Program-made: the position numbers and the translations under genes
Shown: one piece after another, positions 8,528 through 17,509 of the stretch
Position numbering within the stretch: position 1 is the first letter of the stretch
Layout of the letters: each line of letters starts with the position of its first letter
Notes under the pieces: model-generated
What the model was told of the DNA's origin: nothing
The model's input: only the letters and a program-made list of their open reading frames with translations
Database searches by the model: none
DNA from: CAVZCK01 sp963798805
GTDB lineage: Bacteria > Pseudomonadota > Alphaproteobacteria > Rhizobiales > Rhodomicrobiaceae
Length of the DNA: 64,000 nucleotides
Direction: 5' to 3'
Assembly (NCBI GenBank): GCA_963798805.1
Contig: CAWCVC010000002.1
Coordinates: 372,001-436,000, forward strand

Positions 8528-8592
8528 GTCGTATCTCCCGGGCAAAGCAGGCATAACGGCAGCATCCGGCCAGGGTTCCGGCCGCGATCCGA

Positions 8593-9198
8593 TCAGGCCC
8601 AGGGGCGGGCGAGCTGTGTCTTCTCCTCGAAAGCGGCGATATTGTCCTGCTTTGTCAGCGTGAGGCCAATATCGTCCAAACCTTCGAGCAGGCACTTCTT
8701 GCGGAACGGATCGATATCGAAGTGGATCACCCCGCCATCCGGTCCGCGGATCTCCTGCGCCTCCAGATCGACGGTAATCGTCGCATTGGCGCCACGTGAG
8801 GCGTCGTCCAGAAGCTTGTCGATCTCGCTTTGCGGCAGGGCGATCGGCAGAATGCCGTTCTTGAAGCAGTTATTGTAGAAGATGTCGGCGAAGCTCGTGG
8901 CGATCACGCATTTGATGCCGAAATCGAGGATTGCCCAGGGCGCATGCTCGCGGCTCGATCCACAGCCGAAATTCGCCCCGGCGATCAGGATCCTGGCCTT
9001 GCGATAGGCCGGACGGTTGAGGACGAAATCCGGGTTCTCCTTGCCCTCGGCGTCGTAGCGCATCTCGAAGAAGAGATCCTTGCCGAGGCCGGTCCGCTTG
9101 ATGGTCTTCAGAAATTGCTTCGGTATGATCATGTCGGTGTCGACGTTGATCATCGGCAGGGGAGCGGCGACGCCCGTCAATTCGTTGAACTTTTCCAT
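8593..9198 (-). CDS. leuD: 3-isopropylmalate dehydratase small subunit
   Basis: Small (swivel-domain) subunit that with LeuC isomerises 2- to 3-isopropylmalate. The 201-residue protein shows MEKFNELTGVAAPLPMINVDTD, IIPKQFL, AGANFGCGSSREHAPWAI (the substrate-binding loop), ATSFADIFYNNCFKNGILP and a C-terminal FRKKCLLEGLDDIGLTL. An ATG four codons upstream (9210) is an alternative start; neither has a clear ribosome site. leuC is not in the window. The order leuD, Csp-like gene, leuB is on one strand, consistent with co-transcription. Confidence 0.95.
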   Translation of the reverse strand: MEKFNELTGVAAPLPMINVDTDMIIPKQFLKTIKRTGLGKDLFFEMRYDAEGKENPDFVLNRPAYRKARILIAGANFGCGSSREHAPWAILDFGIKCVIATSFADIFYNNCFKNGILPIALPQSEIDKLLDDASRGANATITVDLEAQEIRGPDGGVIHFDIDPFRKKCLLEGLDDIGLTLTKQDNIAAFEEKTQLARPWA

Positions 9199-9320
9199 CC
9201 GGACAACCATGAAAGACTGAAAGCTTGCCGACTTTTGGCCCGAAACGGATCGGATCGCAAGCCTATTCCGCCACTTGGACGAAAGGGCCGCGACGGTCGA
9301 TAAGGCGCGCCGGCGCTCGA

Positions 9321-10415
9321 TCAGGACGGCAGCTCTTTCGCCGTCACCTTATACGAGAAACCCGACTGCCCGCGGTCGAGGATAAGGCCGCCCTCGGTCC
9401 GCGCGACCGGTCGGACCAGAAAAGGCACGGTGACGCCATCGGAATTCGGCAGCACGAGATCCGTCGCCATGTTGAACGGCACCCAATTGCCTTCCCAGGC
9501 GCCGAAGAAAGTAATGCGCGCCGCGACGACCTTCGGGTCGTTCAGATGCAGATTGCCGGGCGGCTCCTCATTGACGATCTTGCGCACGTCCCCAGGATCG
9601 ACCGGCACCCAGCCGTAATCCTCCAGCCAGACCTCCGCCCGCGCATGGGTCTTGGCCGTCACGTCGTCCGGGACCGCGTCGAGGCTCTGATAGTGGAATT
9701 CCGATGGCGCGACGCGGACGCCGAAGATCTCGCGCGCCGGCAGACCCGATACGCGCGCCAGGCCCACATAAAGTGTGTTGAGAAAACTGCAGTCCGGCTC
9801 CGACCCGCGAATGCGGGCCCGGGCCTCCATGTGCAATGCCGGATCGCCGAGACCGCAGGTCTTCTTATCGACGATCCATTCATAGATGGCCTTGGCCTTG
9901 CCGAGATCCGTCTTCGCGTTCTCGGTAATTTTGGCCGCCGTCTCGCGCAGCGTGGCATCATGCGGCATCAGGCTGGTCGGCTGGATGTAGCGGCGCCGTT
10001 CCTCATCGGTCAGAGGTTTCGGCTTTCCGGGCCTGGTGAAATCGGTCGCCCGGTTGCGCGTCGAGGCATGGCTGCTCACCTCCGCCGCAGGAGCCGGCTC
10101 TCCTTCTGGCCATTCGAGATAAACGATATCGGCGCCCGAGGCTTTGTCGTGCTCCAGCTTGGCCACCTTGGCGTTGGTCTTCCAGTCGCTGCCGAGCGCT
10201 TTCGACCAGTCATCCTCATTCACCGACGGAACCGGCACCCAGGCCTGCACCTTTCCCTTGGGTTCTAAGAATGCGAGCTTCGTCGTGATCTCGAATTTGC
10301 GCCAGGGGCCTTGCTCGTTGATGAAGCGCTCCTGAGGATAGGCGCGCAGCGGCATGAGCGCGGCGCCTGCGAACGCCCCACCCAGCTTGAGAAAGCGGCG
10401 CCTATCCATGATCAT
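9321..10415 (-). CDS. Tat-exported transglutaminase-like protein
   Basis: A 364-residue protein with a twin-arginine signal (DRRRFLKLGG followed by a short hydrophobic stretch and an Ala-rich cleavage region), so it is probably exported folded to the periplasm. The C-terminal half has the papain-like transglutaminase triad: Cys209 in EPDCSFLNTL, His257 in THARAEVWL and Asp273 in PVDPGD. Such proteins are mostly predicted thiol peptidases or amide-modifying enzymes. The N-terminal domain is beta-rich, as in other transglutaminase-like exoproteins. It is separated from leuD by about 120 bases; no partner gene is obvious. Confidence 0.8.
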   Translation of the reverse strand: MIMDRRRFLKLGGAFAGAALMPLRAYPQERFINEQGPWRKFEITTKLAFLEPKGKVQAWVPVPSVNEDDWSKALGSDWKTNAKVAKLEHDKASGADIVYLEWPEGEPAPAAEVSSHASTRNRATDFTRPGKPKPLTDEERRRYIQPTSLMPHDATLRETAAKITENAKTDLGKAKAIYEWIVDKKTCGLGDPALHMEARARIRGSEPDCSFLNTLYVGLARVSGLPAREIFGVRVAPSEFHYQSLDAVPDDVTAKTHARAEVWLEDYGWVPVDPGDVRKIVNEEPPGNLHLNDPKVVAARITFFGAWEGNWVPFNMATDLVLPNSDGVTVPFLVRPVARTEGGLILDRGQSGFSYKVTAKELPS

Positions 10416-10647
10416 GGTCTTCCTCGGACTGCCACACGGGCGATGAGTGCGCCGGGCGAGAATGGGACGCGGTGGCTGTCGCGAAGATGAACAGCCGACA
10501 ACAGCGCTGCGTTTTCCTTATTTTGTGGCAAATTTACACTCTTGCTTCAATGCGCGCGTGAGCCTCAGAGACAAAGCGACGCCATGGCGCTCACGGAAAT
10601 TCCAGCTATTATGCCGAGCCGTAAACCGATGCCGGAGAAGAAACAGC

Positions 10648-11091
10648 ATGGCCAGCTTCGCAAAGCTCGATGAAAAAATATCCGTCGCCGGACAGATCAC
10701 GCCTGCCGATGTCGCGGAACTAGCCGCAAGCGGGTTCAAGGTGATCGTCAATAACCGGCCGGATGGAGAGGCGATGTTCGGTCAGCCGGCTGCCAGCGAG
10801 GTCGAGGCGGAAGCGCAGAAGCACGGGCTTGGCTTCGTCAATCTCCCGTTTTCTTCTTCGACCCTGACGCCCGGCCACGTCGTCAAATTCGCCGAAGTCC
10901 TTCAGACGGCGGATGGTCCCATCCTCGCCTATTGTCGCACGGGAACTCGCTCGACCATGCTATGGGCGGCGGCGAGCGTCGCGCTCGGCAAGCCGGTCGA
11001 CGAGGTGATCGCCAAGGCCGCAGCGGCGGGCTATAATCTCGGCCCGAATGCGCCTGCGATCGAGGCGCTCGCCAGAGCGGCCAAGGTCTGA
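10648..11091 (+). CDS. TIGR01244/DUF442-type sulfur transferase or phosphatase
   Basis: A 147-residue soluble protein of the beta-lactamase-hydrolase-like (BLH, DUF442) group, small phosphatase-fold enzymes linked in other bacteria to sulfide oxidation. The active-site loop is C96-R-T-G-T-R101 (CX4R, rhodanese-like spacing), after ILAY. Earlier family blocks are ITPADVAELAASGFKVIVNN and RPDGE. The frame extends upstream to 10447, but the ATG at 10648 has GGAGAAG at 10634-10640 at ideal spacing. It converges on the XRE regulator gene, their ends only a few bases apart. Confidence 0.82.
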   Translation: MASFAKLDEKISVAGQITPADVAELAASGFKVIVNNRPDGEAMFGQPAASEVEAEAQKHGLGFVNLPFSSSTLTPGHVVKFAEVLQTADGPILAYCRTGTRSTMLWAAASVALGKPVDEVIAKAAAAGYNLGPNAPAIEALARAAKV

Positions 11092-11095
11092 AGCC

Positions 11096-11863
11096 TCAAG
11101 ACGGTCTCAGAAACAGTGCGAAAGGCTCATCCACCGTGCGCCGCAGAAAACCGCGATAGACCGGGTAGCAGCGCCGGCCGGACTTGATCTGGCCGAATTC
11201 GGGCGAGGGCGCGATCTTGATTGGTATAAGCACGATCGGCGTCGCAACCGGCGTCAATTGCGCGCCGCGCCCGACCTGAAGCGTGGTCAGGATGCCGTGC
11301 AGTTCGCCCCGGATCGTCGGCCGTGCGACGATGATCAGCCGATATTGTCCGTGCTTGTTGGTGACCAGATAGATATGTCCAGACTGGTGCGGTGCCGAGA
11401 CGACGCCGCCCTGCGTGTATTCGGAATCGATGCGCTCTGACTCGCTGAACACCAGGTTCGAGGCGACCTCGTCCCAGCGAATCTGGATCAGATAGGCGTA
11501 AATCGCTTCCGGCTCGCTGAAGGACGGGCGCAGTGTGACATAATCGCCCTCCATCCAGGCGACCGCCGGCCGCGAGTAGGAGCCGAGGCCGTCCGGTGCG
11601 AGGCCATGATTCGGCGGCGGCGGTTCGAAGGCGGCATTTCGCTGACGCAGGCTTATGGTCAGTGCCTCCTCGAGCCTGACCAGGGTCGTCAACGTGAACG
11701 GCCGCCGCCCGGAAAGCCCCTTTTCCAGCGTCGACAGACTAATCTTCGCCAGAGCGGCGATATGCTGCCGGGTCATGCGACGGCGCGCCAGCTCTTCCAT
11801 AATCTGCGCCGCAACGTTCCGGCTCTCATCCGGAGGCAGCGGCTGCTCAGCCCGGCGCGACAC
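11096..11863 (-). CDS. XRE-family DNA-binding protein with unknown C-terminal domain
   Basis: A 255-residue protein. The N-terminal part has a Cro/C1-type helix-turn-helix (IMEELARRRMTRQHIAALAK, then ISLSTLEKGLSGRRPFTL). The remaining 150 residues form an alpha/beta domain with YAYLIQIRWDEV and GQYRLIIVARP that I cannot assign; it may be a ligand sensor. I start at the GTG at 11863, because GGGAGGG lies seven bases upstream; the ATG at 12067 would force overlap with the divergent sortase-target gene. Being divergent, it could control that gene, but this is inference. Confidence 0.78.
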   Translation of the reverse strand: MSRRAEQPLPPDESRNVAAQIMEELARRRMTRQHIAALAKISLSTLEKGLSGRRPFTLTTLVRLEEALTISLRQRNAAFEPPPPNHGLAPDGLGSYSRPAVAWMEGDYVTLRPSFSEPEAIYAYLIQIRWDEVASNLVFSESERIDSEYTQGGVVSAPHQSGHIYLVTNKHGQYRLIIVARPTIRGELHGILTTLQVGRGAQLTPVATPIVLIPIKIAPSPEFGQIKSGRRCYPVYRGFLRRTVDEPFALFLRPS

Positions 11864-12049
11864 CGGCGTACCCTCCCTGAACCCGTAATGAACCGGACAT
11901 ATCCGTAAAGCGACTAAGGATGCAAGCGCTTCGTGCGGGTCCTTGCGGAAGGATCTCGAACTATACGCTCGAACGCCGCCGACGCTTTCGCAAAGCTGAT
12001 GGCGCACGGGGTTCCCCCGAACCACGTCCACCCGAGAGGTTACCCGGCC

Positions 12050-14362
12050 ATGCTTCCCCGCCCCCATGCTTCAAGTCCCCTGCCTCCGACATTTTGCAGT
12101 TCCAACCGGCCTCAGCCGGACTTTCCGAAATTCACCTGGCCGCATTTTGCAATGTTCTTTGTGTTAGCCATTACTGCGGTTGCCATGATTGGCCAGGCGC
12201 GGGCCGCGGAAATCTTCATGCGTCCACGCGATGCTCAGTCCGGTACGCTGCTGTTCAAGGCGGTCGAGCAAGGCCGCTATGTTCCGGCTCCGCTGGTGGG
12301 CACGGATATCGACGTCACCGTCTCCGGTCCGACCGCCCGCACGCGGGTCACCCAGCATTTCTACAATCCCACCGATGGCTGGATCGAAGGCGTCTATGTC
12401 TATCCGCTGCCGGAGAACTCGGCTGTCGATACGCTGAAAATGGTGGTCGGCGACCACGTGATCGTCGGCGAGATCAAAGAGCGCCGGGAAGCCAAGCGCA
12501 TCTATGAGGAAGCCAAGGCCGAGGGCAAGAAAGCCGTTCTGATGGAGCAGGAGCGCCCGAACGTCTTCACCAACTCCGTCGCCAATATCGGTCCGCATGA
12601 GAACGTCGTCATTCAGATCGAGTATCAGCAGACCGTGCCGCAATCCGGCAACCGCTTCTCGATGCGCGTGCCGCTGGTCGTCGCGCCGCGCTACAATCCG
12701 AAGCCCGTGGTGCAGACCGTCGATTTCGGCGGCAAAGGCTGGGGGCAGGTCTCCGATCCGGTGCCGGATCGCGACCGCATCGAGCCGCCGGTTCTCGACC
12801 CGCGAGAAGTGCCGCCGCTCAATCCGGTCACGCTGACAGTTCATCTCAATGCCGGCTTCCCGCTCGGCGAGGTGAAGAGCCAGTTCCCTAAGGTGAGAGT
12901 GGAGACCGTCTCCGACGACAGCCGCGTCATCAAGCTGAGCGGCCCCGTCCCCGCCGACCGCGATTTCGAGCTGACTTGGGAGCCCAAGCCCGGCAAGGCG
13001 CCGTCCGCCGGTCTCTTCCATGAGCGTCTCGACGGCACCGACTATCTGCTAGCCTTCGTGACGCCGCCGGTCCTGGAGCAGGCGCAGCAGCCCAAGCCCC
13101 GCGAGGCGATCTTCGTCATCGACAATTCCGGGTCGATGGCCGGGACCTCGATCGCCCAGGCCAAGGCCAGCCTTCTCTACGGCCTGAAGCAGCTCAAGCC
13201 CGGCGACCGTTTCAACATCATCCGCTTCGACGACACGCTGCAGCTTCTGTTTCCGAGTCCGGTCCCAGCCGATATGGAACACGTCGGACAAGCCCGCACA
13301 TTCGTGTCACAGCTTCAGGCTAACGGCGGCACGGAAATGGTGCCCGCCATGCGCGCCGCCCTCGCCGACGACGGTTCGGCGGGACGCGACATGCTGCGGC
13401 AGGTGGTGTTTCTCACCGACGGCGCGATCGGCAATGAAAGCCAGATCTTCGACACCATCGCCTCCGGTCTCGGACGCTCGCGCGTCTTCATGGTCGGCAT
13501 CGGCTCGGCGCCCAACTCCTATCTGATGAGCCACGCCGCCGAACTCGGCCGTGGCAGCTTCACTCATATCGGCAGCGGTGAACAGGTGGACTCACAGATG
13601 CGCGCGCTCTTCAATAAGCTCGAAAGGCCGGCCGTGACCAATGTCAGCGTTAAGTTCTCCGAGAGCGGCGCCGACATCACGCCGCGCATCCTGCCCGACC
13701 TTTACGCCGGCGAGACCCTGCAGATCGCCGCGAAGCTGGCCTCCTTCGCCGGCACGGTCGAAATCAGCGGCATGATCGGCGAGCAGCCCTGGGTCGCCAA
13801 GCTGCCGCTGTCGGGCGCCGCCGAAGGCAAGGGACTATCGAAGCTCTGGGCCAGGGCGGAGATCGCCGACACCGAAGTCGCCGTGACGCTTGGCCATATC
13901 AGCCAGGTGACCGCCGATCAGCGCGTGCAATCGCTCGCCCTCGAACACAGCCTGATCAGCCGCATGACCAGCCTCGTCGCTGTCGACAAGACGCCCAGCC
14001 GTCCGGCAGGCGCGCATCTGACACGCGCCGACGTGCCGCTCAATCTTCCGGCGGGCTGGGATTTCGACAAGGTCTTCGGCGTGCACGGCGAGGACGGCGA
14101 GCCTGCCGGCGAACGCCATGCTTCGGCGGGCGAGCCGCAGCAGGACGCGCAGATGCTGGATGCGGCTTATGTGAGCGCCATCGCCACGGCGCCAAGCCAA
14201 GCCGCCCTGCAGCTTGCCGCCAAGCAGACCCCGACCGGTGTCGTGCTGCCAAAAACGGCGACCGAAGCGCCGCTGTTCATCCTCTTGGGCATTCTGACCC
14301 TCCTCGCCAATCTGCCGCTCATCCTGATCGCCAGGCGGCAGTCGAAGTCGCGGGTGCAGTGA
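12050..14362 (+). CDS. VIT/vWA-domain sortase target protein
   Basis: A 770-residue exported protein of the 'marine proteobacterial sortase target' type. Order: N-terminal hydrophobic export segment (MFFVLAITAVAMIGQARAAE); VIT domain with ENSAVDTLKMVVGDHVIVGE and RREAKRIYEEAKAEGKKA; von Willebrand A domain starting IFVIDNSGSMAGTS (metal-ion-dependent adhesion DxSxS motif); then a C-terminal sorting signal at about residue 733: LPKTA, a 19-residue hydrophobic stretch, and a basic tail (ARRQSKSR). The start at 12050 has GAGAGGT upstream; 11933 is a longer, less likely alternative. The class GN sortase gene follows after three bases, so the pair is an operon encoding substrate and enzyme. Confidence 0.9.
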   Translation: MLPRPHASSPLPPTFCSSNRPQPDFPKFTWPHFAMFFVLAITAVAMIGQARAAEIFMRPRDAQSGTLLFKAVEQGRYVPAPLVGTDIDVTVSGPTARTRVTQHFYNPTDGWIEGVYVYPLPENSAVDTLKMVVGDHVIVGEIKERREAKRIYEEAKAEGKKAVLMEQERPNVFTNSVANIGPHENVVIQIEYQQTVPQSGNRFSMRVPLVVAPRYNPKPVVQTVDFGGKGWGQVSDPVPDRDRIEPPVLDPREVPPLNPVTLTVHLNAGFPLGEVKSQFPKVRVETVSDDSRVIKLSGPVPADRDFELTWEPKPGKAPSAGLFHERLDGTDYLLAFVTPPVLEQAQQPKPREAIFVIDNSGSMAGTSIAQAKASLLYGLKQLKPGDRFNIIRFDDTLQLLFPSPVPADMEHVGQARTFVSQLQANGGTEMVPAMRAALADDGSAGRDMLRQVVFLTDGAIGNESQIFDTIASGLGRSRVFMVGIGSAPNSYLMSHAAELGRGSFTHIGSGEQVDSQMRALFNKLERPAVTNVSVKFSESGADITPRILPDLYAGETLQIAAKLASFAGTVEISGMIGEQPWVAKLPLSGAAEGKGLSKLWARAEIADTEVAVTLGHISQVTADQRVQSLALEHSLISRMTSLVAVDKTPSRPAGAHLTRADVPLNLPAGWDFDKVFGVHGEDGEPAGERHASAGEPQQDAQMLDAAYVSAIATAPSQAALQLAAKQTPTGVVLPKTATEAPLFILLGILTLLANLPLILIARRQSKSRVQ

Positions 14363-14365
14363 GCG

Positions 14366-15082
14366 ATGTCCTCCTCCAGCACGCTCGGCTCCGCGGCAAA
14401 ACGGCAGTCCCCACCGCGTTTCGCGGTGGGGACTGCTACCGTGCTTACCGTCCTTGGTCTCCTGCTCGTCGGCAAGGGCCTCGCCATTCATGCCAAGGCC
14501 ATCCTGGCGCAGTTTCTTCTGGAGCGCGCCTTCGCCGAAAGCCTGAAGACCGGCGAGCCCGTCAAGGCCTGGTCCTGGGCCGATACTTGGCCTGTCGCGC
14601 GGCTGGAGGTGCCGCGGCTCGGCGTCAGCGCCATCGTCCTCGAAGGCGGGAGCGGCGAGGCGCTCGCTTTCGGCCCGGGCCATGTCCAGGGAACGCCCGA
14701 GCCTGGCGAGGCCGGGACCTCCGTTATCGCCGCGCATCGCGACACACAGTTCGCTTTTCTGAGCGATATCCGCACCGGCGACAAAATCCGGGTCACTCGC
14801 AAGAACGGGGTGACGCTGTGGTTCCGCATCACCGGAACGGCGGTCGTGCCCTGGAACGCTTCCGGCATCGATCCGCATGAGGAGGGGTATTGGCTGGTGC
14901 TCTCGACCTGCTGGCCGATCAATGCGGTGAGATCAGGCGATCTGCGCTATATCGTCAAGGCCGTGCTGGCCGGCCGCGAATTCTCAGGCAAATCAGCCCG
15001 TGCTGACCAGGCGCCGACCGGCGTCATGCCGGCTCCGGGCCTAGGCCGTCCGTCAGCGACCCGCCCATCGGCTGGTGTGTAA
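14366..15082 (+). CDS. class GN (Gram-negative) sortase
   Basis: A 238-residue membrane-anchored transpeptidase that should cleave the LPKTA signal of the protein encoded just upstream. N-terminal transmembrane segment (TATVLTVLGLLLVGKGLA), then the sortase beta-barrel with the catalytic triad: His124 in IAAHRDTQF, Cys182 in VLSTCWP and Arg194 in GDLRYIV. The extra 35 residues after the barrel are Pro/Ala-rich and probably disordered. The first codons follow the substrate stop by three bases. Its 3' end overlaps the convergent orphan gene by 59 bases. Confidence 0.92.
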   Translation: MSSSSTLGSAAKRQSPPRFAVGTATVLTVLGLLLVGKGLAIHAKAILAQFLLERAFAESLKTGEPVKAWSWADTWPVARLEVPRLGVSAIVLEGGSGEALAFGPGHVQGTPEPGEAGTSVIAAHRDTQFAFLSDIRTGDKIRVTRKNGVTLWFRITGTAVVPWNASGIDPHEEGYWLVLSTCWPINAVRSGDLRYIVKAVLAGREFSGKSARADQAPTGVMPAPGLGRPSATRPSAGV

Positions 15083-16421
15083 TCACCGGCGGCCGAGCCC
15101 GGCGCCTCAGCCGAAGGCTTGCCTGGCGCGCACGCCGCAATGGCGGCAGGATCTGCCCGATGAGCACCGTCGGCACTTTCTGGGGCGCCTTGCGGCCGGG
15201 CTTTTGCTTTCCCCGATAGCGGCGCCGGAAATCGCGCAGCTTGCGCCGCGCCCAGCGCCCGAAAGCGAAATCCTGCTTTCGTTCCGAATATCGGCGGACG
15301 CGGCGGCGGCGCTTGAGCAGAACCCTGGCGCTCATATGCCCCGAATGCATGATGTTCAGGATAACGCTCTGATATCTCGGATCGAGCACGGCCTGATACA
15401 TGAAGGGGGTGACTACGAGCATGTTGCTCATGTCATAAAGCGCACCGCCCTGGGAGACCGGAGCCTTGTGATAGATCATGTACGCGGAGAGATCGTCAAA
15501 TCGCTGCGATTGCGGCGCAAGAGGCGGAGCGCCAGCGCGCATCCGGGCAAGGTTCGCCGCCGAGAACTGCGCGGCAAGTTCCGGCGTATCCGCGACCGCG
15601 CGCCAGAACGCCTGCGAGAAGCCGGCAAAGCTCTTGAACTCGCGGCCTTCCAACTTGGCGGCGACTTCTGGCGGGACCTGCGCGATGTTTGCCCCCATCT
15701 GACCGAGCCAAGGTCCGCCATCCCCGCGCAACGGCCGGCTGGCCAATGCAACACCCGGCCATCCGGCCAGCTCTAGCAGGCGCCACTGCCGCAGCGTGAG
15801 CAGGGCATTCAGCGCATCCTCGGGAGCCTTGCCGTTGGCGCTCATGGCGTTGAGTAGATAGATCTCCTCCGGCGTTTGCGCTTGCCGGGTCAGCAATTCG
15901 AAAAAGCCGCCAGCCTGGCCAAGAAAGATCTGCTGGCCGAACGGGAATGGCCCGCCGAAGCTGCCGTCGAGGATCGAGGTGACGTGATAGAAGCTCGCCG
16001 CATTGAAGGGAGCGGCGCCCCTCCCGAACTCCGTCGAGCCCAGCGCAGGAGGTCCGTGCGAAATGGCCGCGAACATCGCATCGAGCGCGGTCGAGCTTTG
16101 GCCGTGCCCGCCCCAGTTGAGCCCGAAGGAGGGAACCTGGCCGGGGAGGGGGCTGTTGTGGCCGAAGCCGGGATTGAAGTTTGCACCGGATGAAAAGCCG
16201 TTACCGTGGTCCTGGCCCGGATTGTTGCTCACGCCATGCGCCGCGCCACCGCCGTTGTCGCCTGGATTATTGCCTTGCCCCTGTGTCGGCCCCTTGCCCT
16301 GGCTGTTGCCGGCCGAATCTTGTTTGTTGCGCGCATGGGCGAGCGCGGCGTCAAAGCTGCGGGAATTGGCATGACTGTTGGCCGCGCTCTTGGCGATATT
16401 GCCTGCCGCTGCGATCGTCAT
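15024..16421 (-). CDS. orphan protein with degenerate colicin-type DNase (HNH) domain
   Basis: A 465-residue protein in three parts. Residues 40-110 are Gly/Asn-rich (GQGNNPGDNGGG, SNNPGQDHGNG), like flexible translocation regions of bacteriocins. Residues 236-348 resemble the nuclease domain of colicins E2/E7/E9 and S-type pyocins from memory: KLEGREFKSFAGFSQAFWRA and, later, YHKAPVSQGGALYDMSN then MLVVTP. The His equivalent to colicin E9 His103 (His318) and the Asn118 equivalent (Asn333) are kept, but Glu100, His102, His127 and His131 positions read Met315, Tyr317, Tyr342 and Leu346, so nuclease activity is doubtful. Residues 366-445 are extremely Arg/Lys-rich. No signal peptide and no immunity-type gene is adjacent. 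The 3' end overlaps the convergent sortase gene. Confidence 0.7.
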   Translation of the reverse strand: MTIAAAGNIAKSAANSHANSRSFDAALAHARNKQDSAGNSQGKGPTQGQGNNPGDNGGGAAHGVSNNPGQDHGNGFSSGANFNPGFGHNSPLPGQVPSFGLNWGGHGQSSTALDAMFAAISHGPPALGSTEFGRGAAPFNAASFYHVTSILDGSFGGPFPFGQQIFLGQAGGFFELLTRQAQTPEEIYLLNAMSANGKAPEDALNALLTLRQWRLLELAGWPGVALASRPLRGDGGPWLGQMGANIAQVPPEVAAKLEGREFKSFAGFSQAFWRAVADTPELAAQFSAANLARMRAGAPPLAPQSQRFDDLSAYMIYHKAPVSQGGALYDMSNMLVVTPFMYQAVLDPRYQSVILNIMHSGHMSARVLLKRRRRVRRYSERKQDFAFGRWARRKLRDFRRRYRGKQKPGRKAPQKVPTVLIGQILPPLRRARQASLRLRRRARPPVITHQPMGGSLTDGLGPEPA

Positions 16422-16556
16422 GAGCCGCCCCCTGAGCTGCTGGCGCCTGGCAATGGATTTTGAGCCTGCCGGAAGGTCGTGACCAAATCATGATAAAGGC
16501 AAGCAAAGTGCCATGTATAGCCTGGCGGCGGCCTGTTTTGCGCAGAAACAGTCGAT

Positions 16557-17456
16557 CTAGAATCGATAAACCGACTTCGCCGCGGCGATGGTGTTGACAT
16601 AAGCGGCAACCGATTGCTCGATCGGGTCGCAATAGCCGCCGCCGACCCCCATGCTGATCGGAATGCCGCGGCTGGAGAAGCTTTCGAAAACCAGCCTGTC
16701 GCGCGCGGCGAGACCTTCATAGCTGAGGGCGAGACGACCGAGCCTATCGTGAATCAGCGGGTCGACGCCGGCCTGATAGAGCACCAGGTCCGGCCGGAAG
16801 CCGATCACGGCGTCGAGACCCTGGTGAAGCCGCCGTAGATAAGCGTCATCTTCCGTGCCATCGGAAAGGCCGATATCGAGGTCGGACACCGCTTTGCGAA
16901 ACGGGAAATTGCGCTCGCCGTGAAGGCTGAAGATGAAGACGCGGCTGTCGCTCGCGAAGATGGAGGCGTTGCCGTCGCCCTGATGCACGTCGAGGTCGAC
17001 AATGGCGACGCGGTCGGCACGGCGCTCGGTGAGAGCCGTCACGGCGGCGAGGGCGAAATCGTTCAGCGCGCAATAGCCTGAGCCGAAATCGGCGTGGGCG
17101 TGATGCGTGCCCCCGGCAAGCTGCGCCGAAAAGCCGGTCTCGATCGCCTCGCGCATTGCTGCGACGGCTCCGCCCATGACCGCACGGACGCGGGTGACAT
17201 AAGCTTCGCTCCAGGGCATGCCGATGCGCCGCAGCATTTCGCGGGGCACGGTGCCGTCGAAAAAGGCGTCGACGTAATCCGGCGAGTGGACGCGGATGAT
17301 CTCGTCGCGCCCGGCGAGCGGCGACAAGATAAGCTGTTCTCCGCCGACCAGTCCCTCGCGCAACAGCGCCTCCCGCGTCAGCCGGTTCTTCTGGCGCGGG
17401 AAGCGATGCCTGTCCGGTAAGGGAATCTCGTAAGCGTCGGCGTAGAACAGCCTCAT
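16557..17456 (-). CDS. histone-deacetylase-family deacetylase
   Basis: A 299-residue zinc hydrolase of the histone deacetylase/AcuC/acetylpolyamine amidohydrolase superfamily; bacterial members deacetylate small amines or acetyl-lysine. Active-site features: His118-His119 in GGTHHAHADFGSGYCALND, zinc ligands Asp156 and His158 in VDLDVHQGDGN, a third ligand Asp in YQAGVDPL and the C-terminal GVGGGY. The N-terminal FYADAYEIPLPDRHRFPRQK is typical of this family in Proteobacteria. Monocistronic; the natural substrate cannot be told from sequence. Confidence 0.9.
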   Translation of the reverse strand: MRLFYADAYEIPLPDRHRFPRQKNRLTREALLREGLVGGEQLILSPLAGRDEIIRVHSPDYVDAFFDGTVPREMLRRIGMPWSEAYVTRVRAVMGGAVAAMREAIETGFSAQLAGGTHHAHADFGSGYCALNDFALAAVTALTERRADRVAIVDLDVHQGDGNASIFASDSRVFIFSLHGERNFPFRKAVSDLDIGLSDGTEDDAYLRRLHQGLDAVIGFRPDLVLYQAGVDPLIHDRLGRLALSYEGLAARDRLVFESFSSRGIPISMGVGGGYCDPIEQSVAAYVNTIAAAKSVYRF

Positions 17457-17509
17457 GCGCTAAAGTGTAAGCCGCTCGCGGCGGTGCGCAAAGGCGATGA
17501 TGCCTCGGC

